Positions 25,780-34,458 of a stretch of 64,000 bases of DNA are shown in pieces (position 1 is the first letter of the stretch; the number at the start of each line of letters is the position of its first letter). The position numbers and the translations under genes were made by a program. Below the pieces are notes generated by a model. That model made no database searches. It was given only the letters and a program-made list of their open reading frames with translations, and was not told the origin of the DNA. Origin of the DNA: Muribaculaceae bacterium (GTDB taxonomy: Bacteria; Bacteroidota; Bacteroidia; Bacteroidales; Muribaculaceae); contig JAFLTQ010000013.1 of NCBI GenBank assembly GCA_022510385.1, positions 1 through 64,000 of the forward strand. Direction: 5' to 3'.

Positions 25780-27355
25780 GCCATTCCTGCGGATTAAGTT
25801 TCTGACGGTTTTTCCATACTTCGAAATGTATTATTGAATGAGATGTGTCATTATCCGCAGAGGATAATTGGCCGAGCAATGTTCCCGCTTCAATTTCATC
25901 CCCATTTTTTACAGAGGGGGAAAGGATGTTGCCATAAACGGTATAGAAATTTCCGTGATTCACAATCACTACAGTATTATATCCCGGCAACCGATAAACG
26001 CCGGACACTTGACCTTTATAGACGGCACGTGCCGAAGCTCCAGGATCCGTTTCTGCATCAATCCCCGGATTATCAAACTCTACATCAGGGAGTTCAGGAT
26101 GAGTCTGTCGGCCGAAACGGGAAGTAATATAAAAACTTCCGTTGACGGGAAGTGGTAATTTCCCCTTCATTACCTGAAATCCTGAGTTAGAGGCGTCGTT
26201 GCCCCGAGGTGCTCTTTTCCGGGCGTTTGCATATTCAGCGGAATTGGAACCGGAGGAGCCTTTTGAAGATTTTGAGGAAGAATTATTCTTAGAAGTGGAA
26301 GAATTAGATTTTGTGGATTTCCCTTTTGATTTAGATGTGGAAGATGACGCTGCTTCTGATGCATTGGCTGCATCAGCAAGAGTATTCTCACCTGATTTTC
26401 GACGAGCCTCTTCTGCCGCTTTACGTTGCTCTTCGGCAGCTTTACGTTGCTCTTCGGCAGCTTTACGTTGCTCTTCGGCAATTAATTGCGATATCATGTT
26501 ATCGAGTTCGCGTGCCTCAGCCTGTTTCCTTTGGAGATGGGCTTGAAGAGCTTTCCCGTTTTCTTTCAAACGGGAAATAATTGTCTGTTGTTCAGCTTGC
26601 TGAATGGCAAGACGTTTTTTAGCCGCCGTCTGTTCCGCAAGGTTTTTTTCTTGGAGGCTTTTAGCTGCTGAAAGCTCTTTTCTTTGAGTTTCAAGCAACT
26701 TGATATTTTCATTAATCTCCGTAGTACGACGGGTTCTCCATGCTGAAAATTCCCGCAGATATCTCATTCTACGCAGAGCCTGATTGAAATTTTTAGATGA
26801 AAAGATAAAGGCGAGGGTGCTTTTATTTTTGCTCGAGCTACGCATTTTCTTCACTGCCTTAAGATATTCGTCGCGAAGGAGTGAGAGATGGCTCTCATTG
26901 CTTTGAATACTCTTTTCCAAAGATTCTATTTGAGAATTTAAAGAGTGGAGAGTGACGGTCAAATCATTAACCCGCTTGGTAGTAGCCTCAATCTGAAGAT
27001 CAATCTTTCCTAACTGAGCAAGATTTTCTTTTACTTTTGCATCATTTTCTCTGATTTCCGCCTCTGTAAGTTGAATCTCCTTTTTAGTTTCAGCCTGTTT
27101 CTTCTTGGCTTCACCTGATGTTTTGGGAGTTGATTTGGTTACAGATTTTTTTGACTGAGAATTTGTAGTCTTGACAGGAGTTTTTTTCTTGGCCGGTTGA
27201 GTTTTTCTTTTTGTTTGGGAAGATTTTTGAGACCGTGGTAAAGATATGGATATATGAGCGGAGTTTGTCTCTAAACCGCTACCATAAAGAAGATTCCCCT
27301 CCATCAAGAGAGAAAATATCAACAGAAGGCGAAGGAGGAAAGAGGGGAATTTCAT
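25766..27355 (-). CDS. EnvC-like murein hydrolase activator (degenerate M23 domain)
   Basis: A 529-residue exported protein. After a signal peptide and a Lys/Thr-rich stretch, residues about 95-310 form a long coiled coil (EIRENDAKVKENLAQLGKIDL ... EEQRKAAEEQRKAAEEQ), then a Ser/Lys linker, then a LytM/M23 domain from about residue 400. The domain's zinc ligands look lost: the usual HxxxD site reads FDNPGID, the YAHL site reads VYGNIL, and HxH reads SIIHFEV. This is the EnvC pattern, where the domain activates an amidase instead of cutting peptidoglycan itself. The start overlaps the DUF4292 stop by one base (TAATG), so translation is coupled. Confidence 0.85.
   Translation of the reverse strand: MKFPSFLLRLLLIFSLLMEGNLLYGSGLETNSAHISISLPRSQKSSQTKRKTQPAKKKTPVKTTNSQSKKSVTKSTPKTSGEAKKKQAETKKEIQLTEAEIRENDAKVKENLAQLGKIDLQIEATTKRVNDLTVTLHSLNSQIESLEKSIQSNESHLSLLRDEYLKAVKKMRSSSKNKSTLAFIFSSKNFNQALRRMRYLREFSAWRTRRTTEINENIKLLETQRKELSAAKSLQEKNLAEQTAAKKRLAIQQAEQQTIISRLKENGKALQAHLQRKQAEARELDNMISQLIAEEQRKAAEEQRKAAEEQRKAAEEARRKSGENTLADAANASEAASSSTSKSKGKSTKSNSSTSKNNSSSKSSKGSSGSNSAEYANARKRAPRGNDASNSGFQVMKGKLPLPVNGSFYITSRFGRQTHPELPDVEFDNPGIDAETDPGASARAVYKGQVSGVYRLPGYNTVVIVNHGNFYTVYGNILSPSVKNGDEIEAGTLLGQLSSADNDTSHSIIHFEVWKNRQKLNPQEWLILQ
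26400..26480 (-). repeat. in-gene tandem repeat EEQRKAA
   Basis: Three or more near-identical 21-bp units (gctcttcggcagctttacgtt on the plus strand) encode EEQRKAA repeats in the coiled coil of the EnvC-like protein. Confidence 0.8.
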
Positions 27356-28236
27356 TAGAAAGATCTCAGGAATTCTGAAAGTGTTTGTTGACGGTATTTA
27401 CGGAGATCGATACCCTTGGGTTGGTTTCCGCTCCATTTTGGCTCGTTAAGCTGCAAGGCCATATTTATATTGCGTTGTCCTGCGGTATAGGAAAAATCTA
27501 TGTCATAACCTTGCAATTTATATGTGTAAGTTATATCCAACTCGATATCGGGCCGTGAAGAGGGGAGAAGGATAATCATCAAAGGATTAAAGAATCCATC
27601 CACCACAAAACCATAGGTTACATCCGGTAGTAAAGCCTCTCCTTTAGGGATGACATTGAGTTGATTATCCTCTTCGTAAATATCTATGACGTTATCAAGT
27701 TCCGTTTCGTAAATATCGATTCCCGGCAGGAAAAAACGAGCAAGGAGCAAGTCTTGTATTTCGGGAATTCCGAGATTGCCATATCCGACACCGTTTAATC
27801 CTTCCTTATATCCCTCCTTAAAGAATGTTTTTTTCATTTTATTGATGCAACAGATAGAATCTGAATCAATTTCAATACGAAGAACCTCACCTACAAACGG
27901 AGCATGTGCAGAAATATTGATAATGGAATCACGCTGCATGAATATTTTGAGAGATGGAGATAATGGGAGTCCTTCCATCTTAAGTTTCCCCTGAATTGAT
28001 GCGATTTCCCAAGGTTCATAATCGGGCAAAGAGATGATAGAATCAGCGAGCTCTTCGGCTTGAATTCCGATTGCCACGCTATCCACCTCTTCGACGGGCT
28101 CACCCATGAATTCATTCAAGTTTTCTTCTTGTGGCTCATTTGCTATAATCGAATCTGTAACAGTGTCCAAGGTATCGACTTGAGCGAGTATTGGAAGGGT
28201 AAGAAAAAAGAAAAGAAATATAAAAAAAGTTCTCAT
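27355..28236 (-). CDS. DUF4292 exported protein
   Basis: A 293-residue protein with an N-terminal signal (FFIFLFFFLTLPILAQ). The DUF4292 core is visible: IQGKLKMEGLPLSPSLKIFMQRDSIINISAHAPFVGEVLRIEID, followed by CCINKMKKTFFKEGY. DUF4292 proteins are usually lipoproteins; here the signal peptide ends LAQ without a lipobox Cys, so it may be soluble in the periplasm. Function is unknown, but the fold resembles outer-membrane lipid-carrier proteins (LolA/LolB-like); that is inference. It is transcribed before, and coupled to, the EnvC-like gene. Confidence 0.82.
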   Translation of the reverse strand: MRTFFIFLFFFLTLPILAQVDTLDTVTDSIIANEPQEENLNEFMGEPVEEVDSVAIGIQAEELADSIISLPDYEPWEIASIQGKLKMEGLPLSPSLKIFMQRDSIINISAHAPFVGEVLRIEIDSDSICCINKMKKTFFKEGYKEGLNGVGYGNLGIPEIQDLLLARFFLPGIDIYETELDNVIDIYEEDNQLNVIPKGEALLPDVTYGFVVDGFFNPLMIILLPSSRPDIELDITYTYKLQGYDIDFSYTAGQRNINMALQLNEPKWSGNQPKGIDLRKYRQQTLSEFLRSF

Positions 28237-28245
28237 TAGTATAAT

Positions 28246-29451
28246 TCAATTGTCTTCGAAGAAACGAGGGAAATTAACGATGAAGACATCAGGCGACATT
28301 AAAACCTCTTTATGGGAGATGATATCGCTGAGTTTGATTTCGCCGACTATATAATTCACTTCATCCGAGTAATATCGCTCCTGAATTGATGTGAAAGGCA
28401 AAAGTTTGGTCACGTCAGTAGATGAGAATCTTACATAGACTTTAAGAAAGATATCGGTAGTATAACTTGGAGTGTCAATGTAAGACATCTTTTTATATCC
28501 ATAGCGATATCCATGATGATAAGCCACAACATCCGACAGAATAGATGAGGCAGTGGGAAGGGAACCTGCACCTTTACCGAACATGAATTGCCGGTCGTAA
28601 CATTCCCCCCTGATCACCACTCCGTTGTATTCATCATCTACGCTGTAGATATAACGGGACTTAGACACGAATTCCGGCATCACGAACATGGTGAACTGGG
28701 ATTCGGATATCTTAACCACTTGGGCCACAAGTTTGATTTTCACCCTCTTTTCACGGGCATAATTGATGTCAAAGTCGGAAATATGTGATATGCCATATAC
28801 AAAGATATCATTCGGCTCAACATAGACGCCGAGAGCATGAACGGTAATGATTATGAGTTTGTAAAGAGAATCGAAGCCCTCGATATCGAAAGAAGGATCT
28901 ACTTCTGCAAAACCTAACTCGATAGCGGTTTTGAGGGCATTTTCATATTTCTCGTCATGGTCGAACACTCGCGAGAGAATATAGTTGGATGAACCGTTAA
29001 GAATTCCTTTAACTTCTGTGAGAAGGTCATTGTCATAATATTCTTCCAAATTCCTGATTACGGGAATCGAGCCGCAAGAAGAGGCATCATAGAGAAGGGA
29101 GGCTCCATGTTCATGCTGAAGCCTTATTAGCTCCGGAAGATGGCGTGCAATCATGGTTTTACTTCCGCTCACTACCGATATTCCTCTTTTGAGGGCTTCG
29201 GATACAATCTCGAATGCTGCCTCCGGATCATTGATAACCTCTACTATAAGATTGATTTCGGGATCATTGAAAATTTCATGTCGGTTGTCAGTTAAAATCC
29301 CCGGTTCAACCTTTACATTACGTTTTTTGGAGCTGTTTTTTACGCATATCCTCTTAATTTCCGCATTTGCATTACGAGCCTTGGAAATTACTTTAACGAT
29401 GCCTTCCCCGACTACACCAAGACCGAAGAGGCCGACTTTTATATCTGCCAT
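28246..29451 (-). CDS. hom: homoserine dehydrogenase
   Basis: Hom reduces aspartate semialdehyde to homoserine using NAD(P)H, the branch step to Met and Thr. The 401-residue protein opens with the Rossmann motif VGLFGLGVVGEGIVKVI, has SGSKTMIA and the substrate-binding segment KGILNGSSNYILSRV, ELGFAEVDPSFDIEGFDSLYKL, and an ACT-free C-terminus. It is the stand-alone form rather than the AK-HSD fusion. It lies 4 bases after metX in the same direction and divergent from the transsulfuration genes, so homoserine made here can feed methionine synthesis. Confidence 0.95.
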   Translation of the reverse strand: MADIKVGLFGLGVVGEGIVKVISKARNANAEIKRICVKNSSKKRNVKVEPGILTDNRHEIFNDPEINLIVEVINDPEAAFEIVSEALKRGISVVSGSKTMIARHLPELIRLQHEHGASLLYDASSCGSIPVIRNLEEYYDNDLLTEVKGILNGSSNYILSRVFDHDEKYENALKTAIELGFAEVDPSFDIEGFDSLYKLIIITVHALGVYVEPNDIFVYGISHISDFDINYAREKRVKIKLVAQVVKISESQFTMFVMPEFVSKSRYIYSVDDEYNGVVIRGECYDRQFMFGKGAGSLPTASSILSDVVAYHHGYRYGYKKMSYIDTPSYTTDIFLKVYVRFSSTDVTKLLPFTSIQERYYSDEVNYIVGEIKLSDIISHKEVLMSPDVFIVNFPRFFEDN

Positions 29452-29455
29452 ATTA

Positions 29456-30532
29456 TTAATTTGTTGAGGAGACTGAAGAGAAAAAATTATTGATAATAGA
29501 GTTCAGTAGGGCATATTCCACAAGGAATCCGTCGTGCCCGAATTGTGAGGAGATTTCGCTATAAGTGGCATTTGGAATCATAGCAGCAAATTTCTTGATT
29601 ATTTCCGGCGGGAATATAATGTCGGTAGTAATTCCAACACATATCACCGGACAACTTATTTTGGAAAGAGCATCCGGAATGCAGACTCTTCCGCGTCCCA
29701 CATTATGAGTATCGAAAGAGTCAAGTATTGTCACATATGAATAAGCATCAAAACGCTTGACCAGCTTGTCGCCTTGATGCCGTTGGTAGGAACATGCCCG
29801 GTGGTATTCGGGCACTCCCTCTCTTTCATCTTCGGAAGGAGAGTCTTGCTGAGTTAAATCATACCCTTTCTGCCCCCTGTATGTAAGAAGACCTATAGCT
29901 CTTGCCGCGGCAAGTCCTGCTTGAGCCGCATCAGGACGCTTCTCCCCATAAGTACTGTCAGCGAAGATAGCCATTCTTTGAGTCTCGTCTATAGCGATGG
30001 CCCAAGGAGAGGCATAAACATCTGTGGCAATCAACACGAGGCTTTGGAACCTGTAAGGCTGCATTATCGCCCATTCAAGAGCCTGAAAACCACCGACAGA
30101 ACTCCCTATTAACGAGAAGATGGAGGAGAGACCAAGATGATCGGCAAGGAGAATGTGAGCCTTCACTATATCCCGGATAGTGAGTTTGGGAAAGTTATCA
30201 TACCAGGGTTCTCCGGTTGCGGGATTAACTGATAGAGGCCCTGTAGATCCGTAACAAGAGCCGATGATATTGGCACAAACTATGAAATATTTGTCAGGAT
30301 CAAGGAATCCTCCATCAACGACTGTGTTAGGCCACCAATCATCCACATCACTATTGGCTGTCAAAGCGTGGCAAACCCATATACAATTGGATTTCTCTGA
30401 ATCGAGTCTACCAAAAGTATGGTATGCTATGGTAAGGGAGGGGAGCACACCCCCTCTCTCAAGCTCGAAAGGATGAGGATAATTATATACTAAATATTTT
30501 CCTTTTTTCTCCATAATTGATTGATGTTGCAA
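29456..30532 (-). CDS. metX: homoserine O-acetyltransferase
   Basis: MetX transfers acetyl from acetyl-CoA to homoserine in the first committed step of methionine synthesis. The 358-residue protein is an alpha/beta hydrolase-fold acyltransferase with the nucleophile elbow GSSVGGFQALEW, the CHALTANSDVDDWWP and NIIGSCYGSTGP motifs near the start, the second Asp in the VGITTDIIFPP region and a C-terminal FGHDGFLVE with the catalytic His. It may instead use succinyl-CoA; acetyl is usual for this MetX type. An ATG six codons downstream (30514) is an alternative start. hom follows within the same operon. Confidence 0.94.
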   Translation of the reverse strand: MQHQSIMEKKGKYLVYNYPHPFELERGGVLPSLTIAYHTFGRLDSEKSNCIWVCHALTANSDVDDWWPNTVVDGGFLDPDKYFIVCANIIGSCYGSTGPLSVNPATGEPWYDNFPKLTIRDIVKAHILLADHLGLSSIFSLIGSSVGGFQALEWAIMQPYRFQSLVLIATDVYASPWAIAIDETQRMAIFADSTYGEKRPDAAQAGLAAARAIGLLTYRGQKGYDLTQQDSPSEDEREGVPEYHRACSYQRHQGDKLVKRFDAYSYVTILDSFDTHNVGRGRVCIPDALSKISCPVICVGITTDIIFPPEIIKKFAAMIPNATYSEISSQFGHDGFLVEYALLNSIINNFFSSVSSTN

Positions 30533-30597
30533 AATTAAATTTTCCGAGGTAATTTCACAAGAAATTTAGGGGTGTCAACAAAGACTTACCTACTTCA

Positions 30598-31800
30598 ATG
30601 CAAAAAGTTATGAAAAAAAGCACGAAAGCAATCCATACTCCTTATGAACGCAGGGATGCCTGGGATTCATTACAGATTCCGGTTTACAATAGCATGGCCT
30701 ACGAGTTTGACGATGCTGCATATATGTCGGAAGTTTTTAGCGGGAAAGTAATAGTTCCTGATTATTCTCGGGTTTTGAATCCAACGGTGATGCATTTTGA
30801 AGACCGTGTCAAGGCGTTGACCGACGCGAAGGAGGTCAGTGCATTTAATTCAGGGATGGCCGCTATTAGCGCCATGCTGATAAGTGTGGCGGAGGCAGGG
30901 AAAAATATTGTATCATCGCGCCACATGTTCGGAAATACCTATTTGTTGGTGACACGTACGTTGGCAAGACTCGGAGTTGAAGCACGCCTTGTAGATTTAT
31001 GCAATGCGGAGGAGGTGGAAAGTGTTGTTGATGAGAATACCTGCTGTATTTTCTTAGAGAGTGTAACCAACCCTCAAACGGAAGTTGCCGACACCAAGAT
31101 GCTAAGCCATATTGCAAAAAAATGGGGTTTCCCTCTGATAGCAGACACTACCATCATTCCTTTTACTGAATTTGATGGTAGAGCCATCGGGCTTGATTTT
31201 CAAGTGGTTTCTTCGACAAAATATATCTCGGGAGGAGCGACATGTATGGGAGGTCTGATTATCGATTATGGTAATTTCCCTGTGATTTCCGAGAGGATAA
31301 AGAAGGAGATGGTGTTTAATTTAGGAGGTTATTTGAATCCGCAAGCGGCTTATATGCAGGTGTTGGGATTGGAAACTTTAGGGGTTAGATACAAACGCCA
31401 GGCAGAGTCGGCTAAAGAGATAGCAGAATTTTTGGAAAGTCTGCCGGAGGTGAAAGGAGTAGGGTATATAGGACTGGAAAGTCACCCAGATCATAACCTT
31501 GCCAAGTCGTTATATGGAGAAACTGCCGGTGCTATGGTAACTTTTGAATTGAAGGATATCGAAGCTTGCTATGATTTCATCAACAGTCTCAAACTGCTAC
31601 ATAGGGCAACAAATCTGTTTGATAACCGATCCCTGGCAATTCATCCTTACAGCACTATATTCGCAACAATCTCAGATGAAGAGAAGCGGGAAATGGATGT
31701 GAAGCCTACAACTATCAGGCTCTCTATCGGATTGGAGGATACTGATGACCTGAAAGAGGATTTGTTACAAGCCATTAAAGGATCAGGGAACGGTAAATAA
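30598..31800 (+). CDS. Cys/Met metabolism PLP-dependent enzyme (O-acetylhomoserine sulfhydrylase or cystathionine gamma-synthase)
   Basis: A 400-residue fold-type I PLP enzyme of the Cys/Met metabolism family. Diagnostic segments are YSRVLNPTV (cofactor phosphate contact), FNSGMAAISAML, ADTTIIPF and the PLP-lysine site VSSTKYISGGATCMGG. Either O-acetylhomoserine sulfhydrylase or cystathionine gamma-synthase would fit; sequence alone does not separate them. The very close PatB-type lyase, starting 2 bases after its stop, favours transsulfuration through cystathionine. It is divergent from metX over a 65-base region. An ATG four codons further in (30610) is another possible start. Confidence 0.88.
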   Translation: MQKVMKKSTKAIHTPYERRDAWDSLQIPVYNSMAYEFDDAAYMSEVFSGKVIVPDYSRVLNPTVMHFEDRVKALTDAKEVSAFNSGMAAISAMLISVAEAGKNIVSSRHMFGNTYLLVTRTLARLGVEARLVDLCNAEEVESVVDENTCCIFLESVTNPQTEVADTKMLSHIAKKWGFPLIADTTIIPFTEFDGRAIGLDFQVVSSTKYISGGATCMGGLIIDYGNFPVISERIKKEMVFNLGGYLNPQAAYMQVLGLETLGVRYKRQAESAKEIAEFLESLPEVKGVGYIGLESHPDHNLAKSLYGETAGAMVTFELKDIEACYDFINSLKLLHRATNLFDNRSLAIHPYSTIFATISDEEKREMDVKPTTIRLSIGLEDTDDLKEDLLQAIKGSGNGK

Positions 31801-31802
31801 TT

Positions 31803-32984
31803 ATGGGAAAATATAATTTTGATGAAGAGATTGAGCGAAGAGGATCCGGAGCATTGAAAACCGACAGGCTTGAGGAACGCTTCGGACGTGGAGACCTTCT
31901 CGCGGCTTGGGTTGCTGATATGGATTTCGCAACTCCTCCATTTATAATTGATGCTTTAAGAAAAAGGCTCGAACATCCGATTTTCGGTTATGGAGTGGAA
32001 CCGGCTGAATATCGCCCTCTGATTATTGATTGGGAAAAACAACTTCATAATTGGGATATTGAGGCGGATTGGATCAGTTATATCCCGGGAATTGTGAAGG
32101 GAATCGGGATGGTGATAAATCTTTTCACAAAAAAGGGAGATGATGTCTTTATCCTGCCTCCCGTTTATCATCCCTTCAGAATCACCACCGAGCTAAACGG
32201 GAGGAGAGTGGTGAATATCCCCTTAATAGAGAATAAGGATGGGGAATATGACATAGATTTTGAATTGCTTAAGGATACTCCTACGAAAGGTGGAATTTTG
32301 ATATTCTCAAATCCTCATAATCCAGGAGGAAGGGTGTGGAAGAAATCTGAATTGGAGAATTTGGCCAAGATTTGTAAGGGGAAGGGCATTTTGGTTATCT
32401 CTGATGAGATTCATGCCGATATGACCTTATGGGGGAAAATGCATGTCCCGTTTATGACCGTCAATGCCGAGGCACGTGATAACAGCATAACTTTTTGTGC
32501 ACCCTCAAAAGTATTTAATATCCCCGGGATTGTCAGTTCTTTTGCAGTTGTTCCAAATAAGGAGATTAGAGAAAAATTCTATGGATGGCTACAGGCCAAT
32601 GAATTCAATGATGCTCCGGAATTTTCTTACGTGGCGACCTGTGCTGCCTATAAGCATGGAAGCGAATGGAGAGAGGAGATGTTGAAATATGTTGAAGGAA
32701 ATATCATTGCCGTAGAAGAATATTTCAAAAGAGAATTCCCCGCTATAAAAGCTTTGCGGCCTGATGCCTCATTCTTAGTATGGTTGGATTGCAGAGGGTT
32801 GGGACTCACTCAGAAAGAACTGGTCAATTTATTTGTAAATGAGGCACGAGTGGCTCTCAATGACGGAGCAATGTTTGGCAAAGAGGGAGAGGGGTTTATG
32901 CGACTGAATGTCGGAATGCCGCGTAAGAATTTGATGGAGATAGCTGAAAGAATTGTTAAGGCAGCTAAAAAAGTTAATAAATAA
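31803..32984 (+). CDS. PatB/MalY-type C-S lyase (probable cystathionine beta-lyase)
   Basis: A 393-residue class I/II aminotransferase-fold enzyme. The N-terminus has WVADMDFATPPF, the middle has FSNPHNPGGRVW and VISDEIHADMT, and the PLP-lysine lies in APSKVFNIPG (usually SKTFN). These are characteristic of PatB/MalY C-S lyases, which split cystathionine to homocysteine, pyruvate and ammonia. It starts 2 bases after the Cys/Met enzyme, implying coupled expression, and together with hom and metX supplies the methionine route. The terminator at 33011-33041 follows. Confidence 0.9.
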   Translation: MGKYNFDEEIERRGSGALKTDRLEERFGRGDLLAAWVADMDFATPPFIIDALRKRLEHPIFGYGVEPAEYRPLIIDWEKQLHNWDIEADWISYIPGIVKGIGMVINLFTKKGDDVFILPPVYHPFRITTELNGRRVVNIPLIENKDGEYDIDFELLKDTPTKGGILIFSNPHNPGGRVWKKSELENLAKICKGKGILVISDEIHADMTLWGKMHVPFMTVNAEARDNSITFCAPSKVFNIPGIVSSFAVVPNKEIREKFYGWLQANEFNDAPEFSYVATCAAYKHGSEWREEMLKYVEGNIIAVEEYFKREFPAIKALRPDASFLVWLDCRGLGLTQKELVNLFVNEARVALNDGAMFGKEGEGFMRLNVGMPRKNLMEIAERIVKAAKKVNK

Positions 32985-33010
32985 GTATAAAAGGCTATTG
33001 TTCAGTAAAA

Positions 33011-33041
33011 AAAAAGGATGTTCAATAAGAACATCCTTTTT
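33011..33041. terminator. bidirectional terminator between patB-like gene and glyA
   Basis: A perfect 13-bp stem (aaaaaggatgttc at 33011-33023, gaacatccttttt at 33029-33041) lies between convergent genes, with A and T runs at both sides. Confidence 0.9.
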
Positions 33042-33107
33042 GATTGAATAACAAGTAAAAAGTAATAATAGTAATATTATAAGTAAGTAATTTTAGCCAT
33101 TCGGATA

Positions 33108-34388
33108 TTACCAGGCGAACATAGGGAAGCCGTTCATCATCTCATTTACTTCAGAACGCACTTTTGCTATCACTTCAGGATCGTCAGCATTCGTTAAAAC
33201 TTCATCAATGAGTTCGGCTATCTTTTCCATTAGATCTTCTTTAGCTCCACGGGTTGTGATCGCTGCAGTTCCGAAGCGTAACCCTGAAGTCAGGAAGGGG
33301 CTTCGAGAGTCATAAGGAACCATATTCTTGTTGGCTGTAATATCAGCATCTACGAGTACTCTTTCAGCTTTTTTACCGCTCATTTCCGGGAATTTCGGAC
33401 GAAGGTCTACAAGCATGGAATGGTTGTCTGTGCCGTCAGAAATGATTTTATATCCCCGTTTGATAAGCGCTTCTGCAAGAGCTCTGGAATTTTTTTGTAC
33501 TTGCTGAGCATACTCTTTCCACTCAGGTTGAAGAGCCTCTCCGAAAGCTACTGCCTTTGCGGCTATGACATGTTCGAGCGGACCACCTTGAGTTCCCGGG
33601 AAAACGGCTGAATCCAAAAGTGCAGACATCTTCTTGACCTCACCTTTAGGAGTTTTCTTTCCCCAGGGGTTGTCAAAATCCTTACCCATCAATATCATAC
33701 CCCCACGTGGGCCGCGAAGAGTCTTATGAGTGGTTGTAGTGACGATATGAGCATGTTTCAGAGGATTCTCGAGCAGTCCGGCAGCTATAAGCCCGGCCGG
33801 GTGGGCCATATCTACCATGAAAATCGCTCCAATTTCATCTGCAAGTTTGCGGATGCGAGCATAATCCCACTCGCGACTATATGCACTTGCACCGGCTATT
33901 ATTAATTTAGGTTTATGCTCACGAGCTTTCTGCTCCATCTCTTCATAATTGACAAGTCCGGTTTCGGGGTCAACAGAATAACTGATGGGATTGAATTGAA
34001 TACCTGAGAAGTTGACAGGGCTTCCATGGCTGAGATGGCCTCCATGGCTTAAATCCATACCCATGAAAGTGTCTCCCGGCTGCAAAACAGCCATAAAGAC
34101 AGCCATATTTGCTTGCGCTCCGCTATGCGGCTGCACATTGACCCATTCGGCATCAAAGAGTTTCTTTGCACGCTCAATAGCCAGGTTTTCCGCTTCGTCA
34201 ACTACTTGGCAACCGCCATAATAACGATGTCCGGGGTAACCTTCGGCATATTTATTTGTCAGACATGAGCCCATAGCTCGCATAACTTCATCGCTGACAA
34301 AGTTTTCACTCGCTATAAGCTCTATTCCTCTACGCTGGCGAAGATGTTCGCGATCTATTATATCAAAAACTTCGTTATCTCTTTGCAT
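33108..34388 (-). CDS. glyA: serine hydroxymethyltransferase
   Basis: GlyA interconverts serine and glycine while loading one-carbon units onto tetrahydrofolate. The 426-residue PLP enzyme shows [14 protein letters not shown] near the start, [14 protein letters not shown], the PLP-lysine motif [15 protein letters not shown] and the C-terminal [16 protein letters not shown]. Length is typical. It is a single gene between two convergent or co-directional units; a heptamer-like gttgttagttttt run lies between its start and nqrF. It supplies methylene-THF that supports the nearby methionine pathway, a loose metabolic link. Confidence 0.98.
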   Translation of the reverse strand: MQRDNEVFDIIDREHLRQRRGIELIASENFVSDEVMRAMGSCLTNKYAEGYPGHRYYGGCQVVDEAENLAIERAKKLFDAEWVNVQPHSGAQANMAVFMAVLQPGDTFMGMDLSHGGHLSHGSPVNFSGIQFNPISYSVDPETGLVNYEEMEQKAREHKPKLIIAGASAYSREWDYARIRKLADEIGAIFMVDMAHPAGLIAAGLLENPLKHAHIVTTTTHKTLRGPRGGMILMGKDFDNPWGKKTPKGEVKKMSALLDSAVFPGTQGGPLEHVIAAKAVAFGEALQPEWKEYAQQVQKNSRALAEALIKRGYKIISDGTDNHSMLVDLRPKFPEMSGKKAERVLVDADITANKNMVPYDSRSPFLTSGLRFGTAAITTRGAKEDLMEKIAELIDEVLTNADDPEVIAKVRSEVNEMMNGFPMFAW

Positions 34389-34395
34389 ATAAAAG

Positions 34396-34440
34396 GTTAC
34401 AGTTTTTAGTTGTTAGTTTTTAGTTGTTAGATGTTAGATT
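34396..34440. repeat. heptamer-like repeats between glyA and nqrF
   Basis: The gap holds agtttttagttgtta repeated about twice, then gatgttag. It matches the style of the repeats at 5.5 kb. Confidence 0.6.
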
Positions 34441-34458
34441 CGGAGTTATCAACTTTTT

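Noticed and set aside
26199-26546. Acidic ORF antisense to the EnvC coiled coil
   Set aside because: It mirrors the repeated EEQRKAA coding units and has no independent support.
30533-30597. SAM riboswitch between metX and the divergent Cys/Met gene
   Set aside because: The gap is only 65 bases and shows no conserved riboswitch core; it is probably just a divergent promoter.
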